From assembly GCA_024276195.1 (NCBI GenBank), contig JAJRXR010000054.1, positions 1-64,000 of the forward strand: a stretch of DNA of 64,000 bases. The letters are read 5' to 3'. This stretch comes from Planctomycetota bacterium. GTDB taxonomy: Bacteria; Planctomycetota; Phycisphaerae; Phycisphaerales; UBA1924. The first letter of the stretch is position 1. Each line of letters opens with the position of its first letter. The notes below the pieces were generated by a model that was given only the letters and a program-made list of their open reading frames with translations, was not told where the DNA came from and did not search any database. The position numbers and the translations under genes were made by a program. This document shows positions 18,529-25,558 of the stretch, piece after piece.

Positions 18529-18651
18529 GTCCGAGACAGCTCGCCGAGTTTCGTGGGGAAACCTCGTCGCACTCATCGGATACTTATGGCGATTGCCCTC
18601 GTTGAGCCCCGGTCTTCGGACCGGGCTTCAGCGGGGGCAATCGCCGTTTTT
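18529..18651 (+). ncRNA. candidate structured small RNA with 27-bp UUCG-capped hairpin
   Basis: In the 305-bp gap between the DUF1569 gene and the convergent fabG lies a compact structured segment. A first hairpin at 18545-18566 has stem CGAG-TTTC/GAAA-CTCG with one bulged C and loop GTGGG. A second, very long hairpin at 18588-18645 pairs 27 positions on each side with a single C-C mismatch, capped by the extra-stable TTCG tetraloop at 18615-18618. It is followed by G then TTTTT (18647-18651). That end looks like an intrinsic terminator, but the stem is far longer than usual. Together with a possible promoter at 18495-18522 this suggests a ~120-nt RNA. It is not recognisable as 6S, SRP or tmRNA. 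It could alternatively be just a large transcription-end structure for the upstream gene. Confidence 0.5.
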
Positions 18652-18685
18652 GGGTGATGGCGGGGTGATGGAGGCGGAAGGGATG

Positions 18686-18703
18686 CGCGAGCTTACGCTC
18701 GCG
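18686..18703. repeat. REP-type palindrome CGCGAGC-TTAC-GCTCGCG
   Basis: Seven-bp stem with loop TTAC. The same stem with loop GTGA (or TCAC on the other strand) forms both arms of the element at 57490-57545, so it is a second dispersed family. It lies 31 bp from the fabG stop. Confidence 0.75.
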
Positions 18704-18733
18704 TCTCGGATCCGAGAGGGGGCGGCGCTGGGC

Positions 18734-19483
18734 TCAGCACATGGTCATGCCGCCATCGACAGCGATGGTCTGGCCTGTGAGGAATCCGGCGTCGTCGGAG
18801 GTGACATACGCGACCGCTGCGGCGATGTCCTCTGGCTCGCCCAGGCGCTTGGTCGAGACGAGGCCTTTGACGTGCTCGATGACCTGCTCGGGCAGGTTCT
18901 TGGTCATGTCGGTGTTGATGAAGCCCGGGGCGATGACGTTGGCGGTGATGTTTTTCGAGCCGAGCTCGCGGGCGACGGACTTGGTAAAGCCGGTCAGGGC
19001 GCTCTTGGCGGCGGCGTAGTTGGCCTGACCCGTGTTGCCCACCAGGCCCGAGGTGCTGGCGATATTCACGATGCGCCCGAAGCGCCCCTTCATCATGGGT
19101 CGGGCCGCAGCGCGGCAGGCGACGAAGACGGAACGCAGGTTCGTGTTGATCACGTCGTCCCACTCCTCGTCGGACATGCGCAGCAGCAGGTTGTCGCGGG
19201 TGATGCCGGCGTTGTTGACGAGAATGTCGAGGCGCCCGAACTCGGAGAAGGTGTCCTCGATCGCCTTGGCGAAGGAGGCGCTGTCCGAGATGTCGCAGGC
19301 GCGAACGCTGGCGCTGCCCCCGTTGGCCTCGATCTCGGCTTTGAGGTCGTTCAGCGGCGCCTCGGAGCGGGAGCAGAGGACGACGCAGCGCCCGTCAGCC
19401 GCGAGGCGGGTGGCGATGGCGCGACCGATGCCGCGTGAGGCGCCGGTGATGAAGGCGATGCGTTGGTCGGTGGTGTCGGGCAT
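18734..19483 (-). CDS. fabG: 3-oxoacyl-[acyl-carrier-protein] reductase
   Basis: The 249-residue short-chain dehydrogenase carries out the NADPH-dependent ketoreduction step of type II fatty-acid synthesis. The Rossmann motif TGASRGIGRA (~13-22), NNAG (~92), the catalytic Ser in NIASTSGLVG (~142) and the YxxxK in GQANYAAAKSAL (~155-159) are present; the C-terminus DDAGFLTGQTIAVDGGMTMC is that of FabG. It is the last gene of the rpmF-plsX-fabH-x-fabD-fabG cluster. A 198-bp gap holding a repeat element separates it from fabD. acpP, usually next, is absent. Confidence 0.95.
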   Translation of the reverse strand: MPDTTDQRIAFITGASRGIGRAIATRLAADGRCVVLCSRSEAPLNDLKAEIEANGGSASVRACDISDSASFAKAIEDTFSEFGRLDILVNNAGITRDNLLLRMSDEEWDDVINTNLRSVFVACRAAARPMMKGRFGRIVNIASTSGLVGNTGQANYAAAKSALTGFTKSVARELGSKNITANVIAPGFINTDMTKNLPEQVIEHVKGLVSTKRLGEPEDIAAAVAYVTSDDAGFLTGQTIAVDGGMTMC

Positions 19484-19502
19484 TGGGCGGGCCTTTCAGA
19501 GG

Positions 19503-19677
19503 TTCAACGCGGAGGGCCGCTGAGGAAGAGGAGTGGGGAAATTGTAGGATCCACGCCTGACCCCGGAGGGCAGGCGTGCTCTGCGGTCGCAACGCCCATC
19601 GCACGGCTGCCCTTGCGGGTCAGCCGTGCCACCATTCTTGATCTTCTCTGCGGCCCTCCGCGGCCCTCCGCGTTGAA
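19503..19677. repeat. 175-bp element with 18-bp perfect terminal inverted repeats
   Basis: The ends TTCAACGCGGAGGGCCGC (19503-19520) and its exact complement (19660-19677) bracket an interior with two more palindromes: ACGCCTG...CAGGCGT (19552-19576) and CACGGCTG...CAGCCGTG (19600-19627). No protein frame lies inside. It sits between fabD and fabG in the operon, so it is either a small non-autonomous mobile element or a processing/attenuation site. The GCGGAGGGCCGC end resembles a repeat seen in many planctomycetes and verrucomicrobia (from memory). Confidence 0.65.
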
Positions 19678-19681
19678 TCTC

Positions 19682-20617
19682 TCACGGCGCATCGTGGCTG
19701 ATGACCTTGGTTCCTCGGCTGATGCGGCGCATCATGCCGGCGAGGGTTTTGCCGGGGGCGAGCTCGTGGAACTCGGCGTGGGGCTGGTCGTTGATCATAA
19801 ACTCGCAGCAGGCGCTCCAGCGGACGGGGCTGGTGAGCTGGTCGAAGAGGCCGCGCCGGATGCCGTCGGGGTTTTTGTGGGGTTCGGCGGTGACGTTGGA
19901 CATCACCGGTCCCATCGTCATGCGGATGGGTGTGTCGGCCAGCGCATCGCCCAGGCGGTCAGCAGCGGGCTGCATGAGCGGCGAATGGAACGCGCCCGCG
20001 ACCGGGAGCTTGGCGGTGCGCATGCCCAGCTCCTGCGCGACGGCCATCGCCCGGTCGCACGCGGACATGCTGCCCGAGATCACAACCTGGCCGGGTGCGT
20101 TGAAGTTGGCCGGGACGAGGACCTCGCCGGCGCCGCGGGCGCGGTCGCAGACCTCGACAGCTTTCTCTTCGTCGGCGCCGATGAGCGCGACCATGCCCGA
20201 GGGGGTCGCCTCGGCCGCGTCCTGCATCGCCCGCCCGCGCAGGGCCACGAGCTTGAGCGCGTGCTCGAAGTCGAACGCGCCGGCGATGTGCAGGGCGGTG
20301 TACTCGCCCAGCGACAGACCCGCGGCGGCCTCAACACTCGGGTCGCCCGGGCCGAAGCCCGTCAGCTCGATCCAGCCGCGGAAGCTGGCGACCGAGGCGG
20401 CGAAGATGGCGGGCTGGGAGATGTCGGTCCGGCTCAGGGCGTCTTCGGGGCCTTCAAAGCAGAGCTGGGAGAGCGGGGCGCCGAGCGAATCGCCCAGAAT
20501 GGCGTCGGCCTCGGTGAAAACGCGCCGGGCCTCGGGCGAGGCCTCGCTCCAGGCCTTGCCCATGCCGATGGCCTGAGCGCCCTGACCCGGGCAGATGATG
20601 ATGAGTGTGTCTGGCAT
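19682..20617 (-). CDS. fabD: malonyl-CoA:ACP transacylase
   Basis: The 311-residue enzyme loads malonyl groups on acyl carrier protein. The N-terminal CPGQGAQAIGMG (9-20), the nucleophile elbow GLSLGEYTAL with Ser102, and the active-site His in PVAGAFHSPLM (~200-208) are intact, as is the QVVISG motif (~185) and GKTLAGMMRRIS near the end. Length is typical (~310). It lies in the fatty-acid cluster, 33 bp downstream of the zinc-ribbon membrane protein gene. Confidence 0.95.
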   Translation of the reverse strand: MPDTLIIICPGQGAQAIGMGKAWSEASPEARRVFTEADAILGDSLGAPLSQLCFEGPEDALSRTDISQPAIFAASVASFRGWIELTGFGPGDPSVEAAAGLSLGEYTALHIAGAFDFEHALKLVALRGRAMQDAAEATPSGMVALIGADEEKAVEVCDRARGAGEVLVPANFNAPGQVVISGSMSACDRAMAVAQELGMRTAKLPVAGAFHSPLMQPAADRLGDALADTPIRMTMGPVMSNVTAEPHKNPDGIRRGLFDQLTSPVRWSACCEFMINDQPHAEFHELAPGKTLAGMMRRISRGTKVISHDAP

Positions 20618-20650
20618 GGAGGTATCTTACGCGGAGAGTCGAGCGCGTGA

Positions 20651-21247
20651 TCAACGTCGGTTCACGACGAGGATCATGATTGGCGTCGAAATGATGAGAG
20701 CAGCAGAAGCTGCGGCCCACCCAAAGTATGCGGCGGCGATCAACGCCAGTCCTGATAGGTCATCGTGGCGGAGGAGAAGGACAGTAAAGGTCGAACCAAA
20801 GAACAAAAAAACGGTTCCGTAGACTGCTAAGAGGGCAACGTGCTCTGTTGGTCTGAGGTAACGACGCAGCGACGCGTACACGATACAGGTCGATATCACA
20901 ACCGCAGTTGGAACGATCACGACTCCGATGATGAGGATCGGCAATGTGACGAGCGCAAGTAGTACGAAAGCGATCGGTGGGATCAGCACAACCCAGTACC
21001 GACGGACTGGGGGGGATGGTTGGAGCCGCGTCAGAGCTTTCCTGCGAGAGAGGCCGCATTCGGGGCACGGGTTGGCATCGGGAATGCTTTCTCTGTTGTA
21101 ATCACAGTACGGACAATGGCGGGGTGAAGAGACACGCGGGGCAATACGAACGTGAAGCAGCACGAGAGCCATCAGTCCAAATACGGGCAGAGAGAGGAGG
21201 AGCAGGGTGCCGATGGCGCTTAGAGCTGCCACAAGCTCGAACCCCAC
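20651..21247 (-). CDS. four-helix membrane protein with zinc ribbon (planctomycete type)
   Basis: A 198-residue protein: first helix (AALSAIGTLLLLSLPVFGLMALVLL, ~8-32), then a zinc ribbon HCPYCDYNRESIPDANPCPEC (Cys pairs CxxC ~44-47 and ~60-63) and three or four further helices (WVVLIPPIAFVLLALVTLPILIIGVVIV; HVALLAVYGTVFLFFG; ALIAAAYFGWAAASAALIIS). The 'C-x2-C...CPECG' ribbon beside membrane helices is common in planctomycetes, with no known role. Its chosen start at 21247 overlaps the fabH 3' end by 28 bp, which suggests coupled translation; a Met at 21172 would avoid this. GC content is lower than in the fab genes around it, so it was probably inserted into the cluster. Confidence 0.75.
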   Translation of the reverse strand: MGFELVAALSAIGTLLLLSLPVFGLMALVLLHVRIAPRVSSPRHCPYCDYNRESIPDANPCPECGLSRRKALTRLQPSPPVRRYWVVLIPPIAFVLLALVTLPILIIGVVIVPTAVVISTCIVYASLRRYLRPTEHVALLAVYGTVFLFFGSTFTVLLLRHDDLSGLALIAAAYFGWAAASAALIISTPIMILVVNRR

Positions 21248-22263
21248 GTCAATCCCGCGCCGAAGGCGAGGAACATGATCTTCTGGCCTTCTTTGACGCG
21301 TCCGCTCTGGGTGAGTTCGTCGAGGATGAGCGGGATCGAGGCGGCGACGGTGTTGCCGCGCGAGCCGATGTTGATGTGGAAGCGGTCTTCGGGGAGGCCG
21401 AAGCGGTCACGCGCGGCGGTGAGGATGCGGGCGTTGGACTGGTGGCAGATGTAGTGGTCCACGTCGCCCGCCTGGACACCGGCGCTTTCGAGTGTCTGCT
21501 CGATGAGCTTGGGGAAGGTGGTGACGGCGAAGCGGAAGACGGCCTGCCCGTTCATCTGGACGGAGTTGACGCGCCGCTCGTCGTACTCGACATCGAAGAA
21601 GTCGCGCTCGCAGCAGGGGATGAACAGGTGCTTGGCGCGGGAGGCGTCCGAGTGCATGGCCTGGGCGAGCAGACCCTTGGAGGTGTCGTCGCAGGCCTGG
21701 AGGATGCAGGCGCCGGCCGCGTCGCCGAAGAGAATCGCGGCGGCCCGCCCGAACGTGGAGTAGTCCACAAAGCGGGTGATGAGGTCGGCGCCGATGACAC
21801 CGATGGTGGTCTGCGAGCCGATCCGGATGAAATCGTGGGCGCAGTTCATGGCGTAGACGAAGCCCGAGCAGGCGCCGTTGAGGTCGATCGCGGCGATCTG
21901 GCCCGCGCCGATCCGGTCTGCGACGAGGCACGAGACCGAGGGCGTGGGCATGTCGGGCGTCATGGTGGCGCAGAGGACCAGATCGAGATCGGAGCCGACC
22001 ATCCCCGCGCGGTCGAGGGCTTTCTGGAGAGCCTCGGTGGCCAGGTCGGTGGTGCTCGGGCCGGTCTTGGGGTCGTGGATGCGACGCTCGCGGATGCCGG
22101 TGCGCTGGACGATCCACTCGTCGGAGGTGTCCATGATCTTCTCAAGGTCGGCGTTGGAGAGGATTCGCTCGGGCAGTGCGGAGCCGACGCCGGCGATGCG
22201 GACGCCGCGTGTGAAGGTTGGCTGTGCTGGAGGGGGCGTAGATGGGGTCGGGGCTGGGGTCAT
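21220..22263 (-). CDS. fabH: 3-oxoacyl-[acyl-carrier-protein] synthase III
   Basis: The 347-residue initiating condensing enzyme. The nucleophile Cys132 is in IDLNGACSGFVYAMN, the His in VDHYICHQSNARI (~258) and the Asn in NIGSRGNTVAASIP (~289), giving the Cys-His-Asn triad. The closing GAGLTWGSSLWQL is typical. A Pro/Thr-rich N-terminal extension of ~18 residues (MTPAPTPSTPPPAQPTFTRG) is unusual, and a later start is possible. It overlaps plsX by 4 bp (22260-22263), so translation is coupled. Confidence 0.95.
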   Translation of the reverse strand: MTPAPTPSTPPPAQPTFTRGVRIAGVGSALPERILSNADLEKIMDTSDEWIVQRTGIRERRIHDPKTGPSTTDLATEALQKALDRAGMVGSDLDLVLCATMTPDMPTPSVSCLVADRIGAGQIAAIDLNGACSGFVYAMNCAHDFIRIGSQTTIGVIGADLITRFVDYSTFGRAAAILFGDAAGACILQACDDTSKGLLAQAMHSDASRAKHLFIPCCERDFFDVEYDERRVNSVQMNGQAVFRFAVTTFPKLIEQTLESAGVQAGDVDHYICHQSNARILTAARDRFGLPEDRFHINIGSRGNTVAASIPLILDELTQSGRVKEGQKIMFLAFGAGLTWGSSLWQL

Positions 22264-23291
22264 GCGTGCTCCCGTTGCTTCTCGACGTGGGCGACCTCGG
22301 CCAGGCGCCGGGCGATGGCGTCGTTGACGCCGTGGGCGACGAAGTCGCGGGTGTTGCGGATGGCGGCGCGGAATGAGCGCGGCTTGGACGAGCCGTGGGC
22401 GATGACCATGACGCCGTTGACACCGAGCAGCGGCGCCCCGCCGTGCTCGTGGTAGTCGTTCTTGGCGTAGATGCTCTTGACGATGGGCTCGAACTGGACG
22501 GCCAGGCCCGGGTCGTGCTCAAAGATCTCGGTGGCCAGGGCCTGGAAAAGGTTTTTGGCCAGGCCCTCGGCGGTCTTGAGGATGGTGTTGCCCGTGAACC
22601 CATCGGTGATGACGACGTCGGCCACGCCCGCAAAGAAATCACGCCCCTCGACGAAGCCGATGTAGTTGATGCCCGGGGTGGCCTTGATGAGTTCGGCGGC
22701 GCTCTTGACGAGTTCGGAGCCCTTGGATTCTTCGGCGCCGATATTCATCAGGGCGACACGGGGGGCGTCGATCCCGAGCGTGTGCTTGGCCACGACATCG
22801 GCCATGACCGCGTACTGCCAGAGGTGGTTGGGCCTGGGCTCGGGGTTGGCGCCCGCGTCGCACAGGATGATCGGGCCGTGGAAGGCGGGGATCGTGACGG
22901 CGATGCCCGGGCGGTGGACGCCCGGGAGGCGCTTCATGTGCATGATGCCCGCCGAGACGCAGGCGCCCGTGTTGCCCGCGCTCAGCACCGCGTCGCACGG
23001 GTTCTCGCTCTTGCGCGAGCCGAGCTTGGCCATGCGCACGATTGAGGAGTTGCGCATCGAACGGACGCTCGCGGCGGGCGCGGCGTTCATCGCGATCACG
23101 TCGGGCGCGTGCTCGATCTCGATCTTGGATGACGGGGCCGACAGCTCAGCGAGGTGATCGTTGATCAGCCCCTCGGGACCGACGAGGACTAGTCGGTCAT
23201 CGTCGGCGAGCAGTTCGAGCGCTTCGACGCAGCCCTTGAGCACCGCGCCTGGGGCGTCGTCGCCGCCCATGACATCGATGGCCAGGCGCAT
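22260..23291 (-). CDS. plsX: phosphate acyltransferase PlsX
   Basis: The 343-residue enzyme makes acyl-phosphate from acyl-ACP for phosphatidic acid synthesis. It opens MRLAIDVMGGDDAPGAVLKG, the PlsX signature, and contains NPEPRPNHLWQYAVM, a variant of the usual 'aN.d.kp.hL.qfA.MG' and VITDGFTGNTILKTAEG (~243). Length is normal. It sits 20 bp after rpmF and overlaps fabH by 4 bp, the classic rpmF-plsX-fabH order. Confidence 0.95.
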   Translation of the reverse strand: MRLAIDVMGGDDAPGAVLKGCVEALELLADDDRLVLVGPEGLINDHLAELSAPSSKIEIEHAPDVIAMNAAPAASVRSMRNSSIVRMAKLGSRKSENPCDAVLSAGNTGACVSAGIMHMKRLPGVHRPGIAVTIPAFHGPIILCDAGANPEPRPNHLWQYAVMADVVAKHTLGIDAPRVALMNIGAEESKGSELVKSAAELIKATPGINYIGFVEGRDFFAGVADVVITDGFTGNTILKTAEGLAKNLFQALATEIFEHDPGLAVQFEPIVKSIYAKNDYHEHGGAPLLGVNGVMVIAHGSSKPRSFRAAIRNTRDFVAHGVNDAIARRLAEVAHVEKQREHA

Positions 23292-23311
23292 CTGTCAGAG
23301 TTCCTCGCAGA

Positions 23312-23512
23312 TCAGTCGTTGGCGACGCCGATGCCGAGCTTGGGCACGCTGATGCGCAGCCCCGGTCGGACGTAGCCGGATTCCTTGCAGACGCGGTGGT
23401 GCTGCTTGGGCATGCCCGAGAGCGGGCAGATGGTGGGCTTGACGCCCTCGATTGAGTCGTGCGAGCGTCGGCGTCGGGTTCGCCCGTGGCTCTGGCGTTG
23501 CGCGGGAAGCAT
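23312..23512 (-). CDS. rpmF: 50S ribosomal protein bL32
   Basis: 66 residues from the ATG at 23510-23512: MLPAQRQSHGRTRRRRSHDS matches the basic N-terminus of bL32, and ICPLSGMPKQHHRVCKESGYVRPG is the former zinc-ribbon part. In zinc-binding L32 both pairs are CxxC; here each pair has lost its second Cys (CPLS and CKES), so zinc is probably not bound (the 'C-minus' form known for several ribosomal proteins). The frame continues upstream to 23797 but without homology. It heads the rpmF-plsX-fabH-fabD-fabG cluster; the yceD (DUF177) gene that often precedes it is not seen. Confidence 0.9.
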   Translation of the reverse strand: MLPAQRQSHGRTRRRRSHDSIEGVKPTICPLSGMPKQHHRVCKESGYVRPGLRISVPKLGIGVAND

Positions 23513-23655
23513 GCGAATCTCCGTCGGTGTCGCCCCGGCTCGGGACGCTCGCGTCAGGTCGGACGTGCCAACCCCCAGGGCGGGGCAGGCGGGACAGCAA
23601 CGGTAGGGGTGAACGGGCGCCTCGTCAACGAGGCCGATCTCAAGGCGGCACGATC

Positions 23656-25206
23656 TCAGGGAGCGGGGTACAGGCCCAGGCGGGTCGGGGCCGCGCGAGA
23701 TTGCCCGGTTGACCGGAGGCGGAGCAACTCCTCGGACTCCAGAATCGGAACCGGGGCGGACGGATTGGGTTCGGGCGGGATGGGGCGGATGATCCACGCT
23801 GCGGCTCGGACCTGCTCGGGCGTGGGCTCGCCCAGGCGGGCTCGCCCCATCATCATCGGCACGGGGTTGTGGAGGGTGCCTGAGAACACCACAGCATCGT
23901 CACCCGTGATCGCCCGGGCCTCTCGGGCGAAGGCCCAGGCCCGGTCGCCGGCGTGGGTCCGGGCGGCGCGGCTGAAAAACGCCTCCCGTCCGACAATCAG
24001 GGATGTCACAACAACCGCGCTCAGCGCCAGCGGGAGCGGCGGGAGCGGGGATCTTCGGTGGAGCAGCACGCTCAGGGCCAGCACAGCCCCGGCGGGGTAG
24101 GCGGGCATCAGGTACGAGCCCCCGCGATTGCGGATGAGCATGGTTGAAAGAAAGACGAGCAGCAGCCACAGCGCCGCGGGCGCCAGCGGGTTGGACCGCC
24201 AACGCCAAGGGGGGCAGAGCGCGAGCGAGAACAGGGCAAAGGGCGCCCAGACGAGGAAGCGCTCGACAAACCACGCCGGGATCTGGATGGAGTGTTGGAT
24301 GACGTCCAGGAGGTAGGGTGGGGCGTCGGCGCGGATCTCGGTGCCGGCGGGGACGAGCGAGGAGTCGCCCGCGAAGCCGATGCGGCTGAGCAGCTCGAAG
24401 CCGATGAGCGTGTCCTCCACAAACTCCCGGTCCGAGAGCCACGCGGGGACGAGCCAGAGCGCGAGCATCGCGAGCATGATGGGCGGACCCCAGAGCACCC
24501 CGGCGCGACCGAGCAGCCTCGGGCGACGCTCGATCAGCAGCGGCGCAAGCACGGCGTAGGCCGGGATGAGCAGCGCCAGCGGCCCCTTGGTCAGCAGCGC
24601 CAAGCCCGTGCAGATCCACATCAACGCCGCCCAACGCCGGGAGTTGGACTCTGGGTCGTGAATCGTGCGCACAGCCGCGTACCAGCCCCAGGTGAGGAAG
24701 GCCGTAAAGAGCATGTCGGGGCGGTTGAAATAGAGGTGCTTGATGGCGCTGGGCGAGGCGAGCCAGAGCATGGCGCCGATGATCGCGATCGACCCGGGGG
24801 CGAGCCTCTGCGCACGAGGCGAGAGGTTGACCCCCGGGCGCGACAGGAGGAACCGCCCGGCGGCGAAGGTCGCGCCGAATGTCGCCAGAGCGCCCAGCAC
24901 CGATGGCAGCTTGAAGGCCCACTCCGTCCAGAACCCCAGCCCCACCGGGATGGCGCCGATCCAGTTCACGAGTGGGGGTTTGTGTGTGATATCGCCCTCG
25001 GCGTCGCGCGGCAACGCCCAGCGGGCGTTGACCACCATGTCCGCGGTCAAGGCCATGGTCTTGGCCTGGTCGGTGTTCTGGAGCAGGTCGCTCGGGGCCA
25101 GAACCCGACCGCCGAAGGCGATCACCAGCGAGAGCAGAGCCATCGCGATGAGCCAGACAGGGGCGCGGATGGGCGTGCGGGGTGGTGTTGGCGTGGTTTG
25201 GCGCAC
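23656..25206 (-). CDS. glycosyltransferase family 39-like (ArnT/PMT type) membrane protein
   Basis: A large membrane protein (~517 aa) of the dolichyl-/polyprenyl-phosphate sugar transferase fold. Near the N-terminus, LLQNTDQAKTMALTADMVVN and GDITHKPPLVNWIGAI correspond to the 'd.DE...a..M...g.w......kPPl..wl' catalytic loop; here the usual DE is TD, so the first acid is shifted. About 10 helices follow (for example ICTGLALLTKGPLALLIPAYAVL, which is the family's 'G.l.KGP' motif). Such enzymes transfer sugars from polyprenyl-phosphate to lipids or proteins. The frame is open to 25332; a GTG at 25206 or ATG at 25143 fits better with the first helix. It is divergent from tRNA-Lys. Confidence 0.78.
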   Translation of the reverse strand: MRQTTPTPPRTPIRAPVWLIAMALLSLVIAFGGRVLAPSDLLQNTDQAKTMALTADMVVNARWALPRDAEGDITHKPPLVNWIGAIPVGLGFWTEWAFKLPSVLGALATFGATFAAGRFLLSRPGVNLSPRAQRLAPGSIAIIGAMLWLASPSAIKHLYFNRPDMLFTAFLTWGWYAAVRTIHDPESNSRRWAALMWICTGLALLTKGPLALLIPAYAVLAPLLIERRPRLLGRAGVLWGPPIMLAMLALWLVPAWLSDREFVEDTLIGFELLSRIGFAGDSSLVPAGTEIRADAPPYLLDVIQHSIQIPAWFVERFLVWAPFALFSLALCPPWRWRSNPLAPAALWLLLVFLSTMLIRNRGGSYLMPAYPAGAVLALSVLLHRRSPLPPLPLALSAVVVTSLIVGREAFFSRAARTHAGDRAWAFAREARAITGDDAVVFSGTLHNPVPMMMGRARLGEPTPEQVRAAAWIIRPIPPEPNPSAPVPILESEELLRLRSTGQSRAAPTRLGLYPAP

Positions 25207-25300
25207 GGCGCAGGCTAGCAGGGGCTGGCGTGGGTGGGCGCGGGTGGGCGCGGGGGGAGGGGGGACGCCCCGGCGTGTGGCCCGGGCGAACGCGGGCGCG

Positions 25301-25306
25301 TATACT
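25301..25306 (+). promoter_or_regulatory. -10 box of the tRNA-Lys gene
   Basis: TATACT at 25301-25306 is a good -10 hexamer 27 bp before the tRNA 5' end. The -35 region (around 25278) is poor. Confidence 0.45.
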
Positions 25307-25332
25307 CGCCCTGCGGCGCCCACTGGGCGCAT

Positions 25333-25405
<73 letters not shown>

Positions 25406-25558
25406 TTTTTACGCGCGCACGCGACTCGGGCGCCGACAACCAGTCATGCGGGTTGCGCCGGTTGTACGGGTGGGGCAAAGCCTCGGGCCTGCTGGGATTG
25501 ATCTCGGATGGATCGCACAATGAACGCTGGGGCCTGGCGCCCCGGAGGGCGTTGATTG

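Noticed and set aside
18529-18651. 6S, SRP or tmRNA as identity of the structured RNA
   Set aside because: The central bubble of 6S, the SRP GGAA loop and the tmRNA tRNA-like ends are not present.
23513-23797. N-terminal extension of bL32 or a separate gene upstream of rpmF
   Set aside because: The frame is open but shows no bL32 or DUF177 similarity and overlaps the GT39 gene's 3' end.
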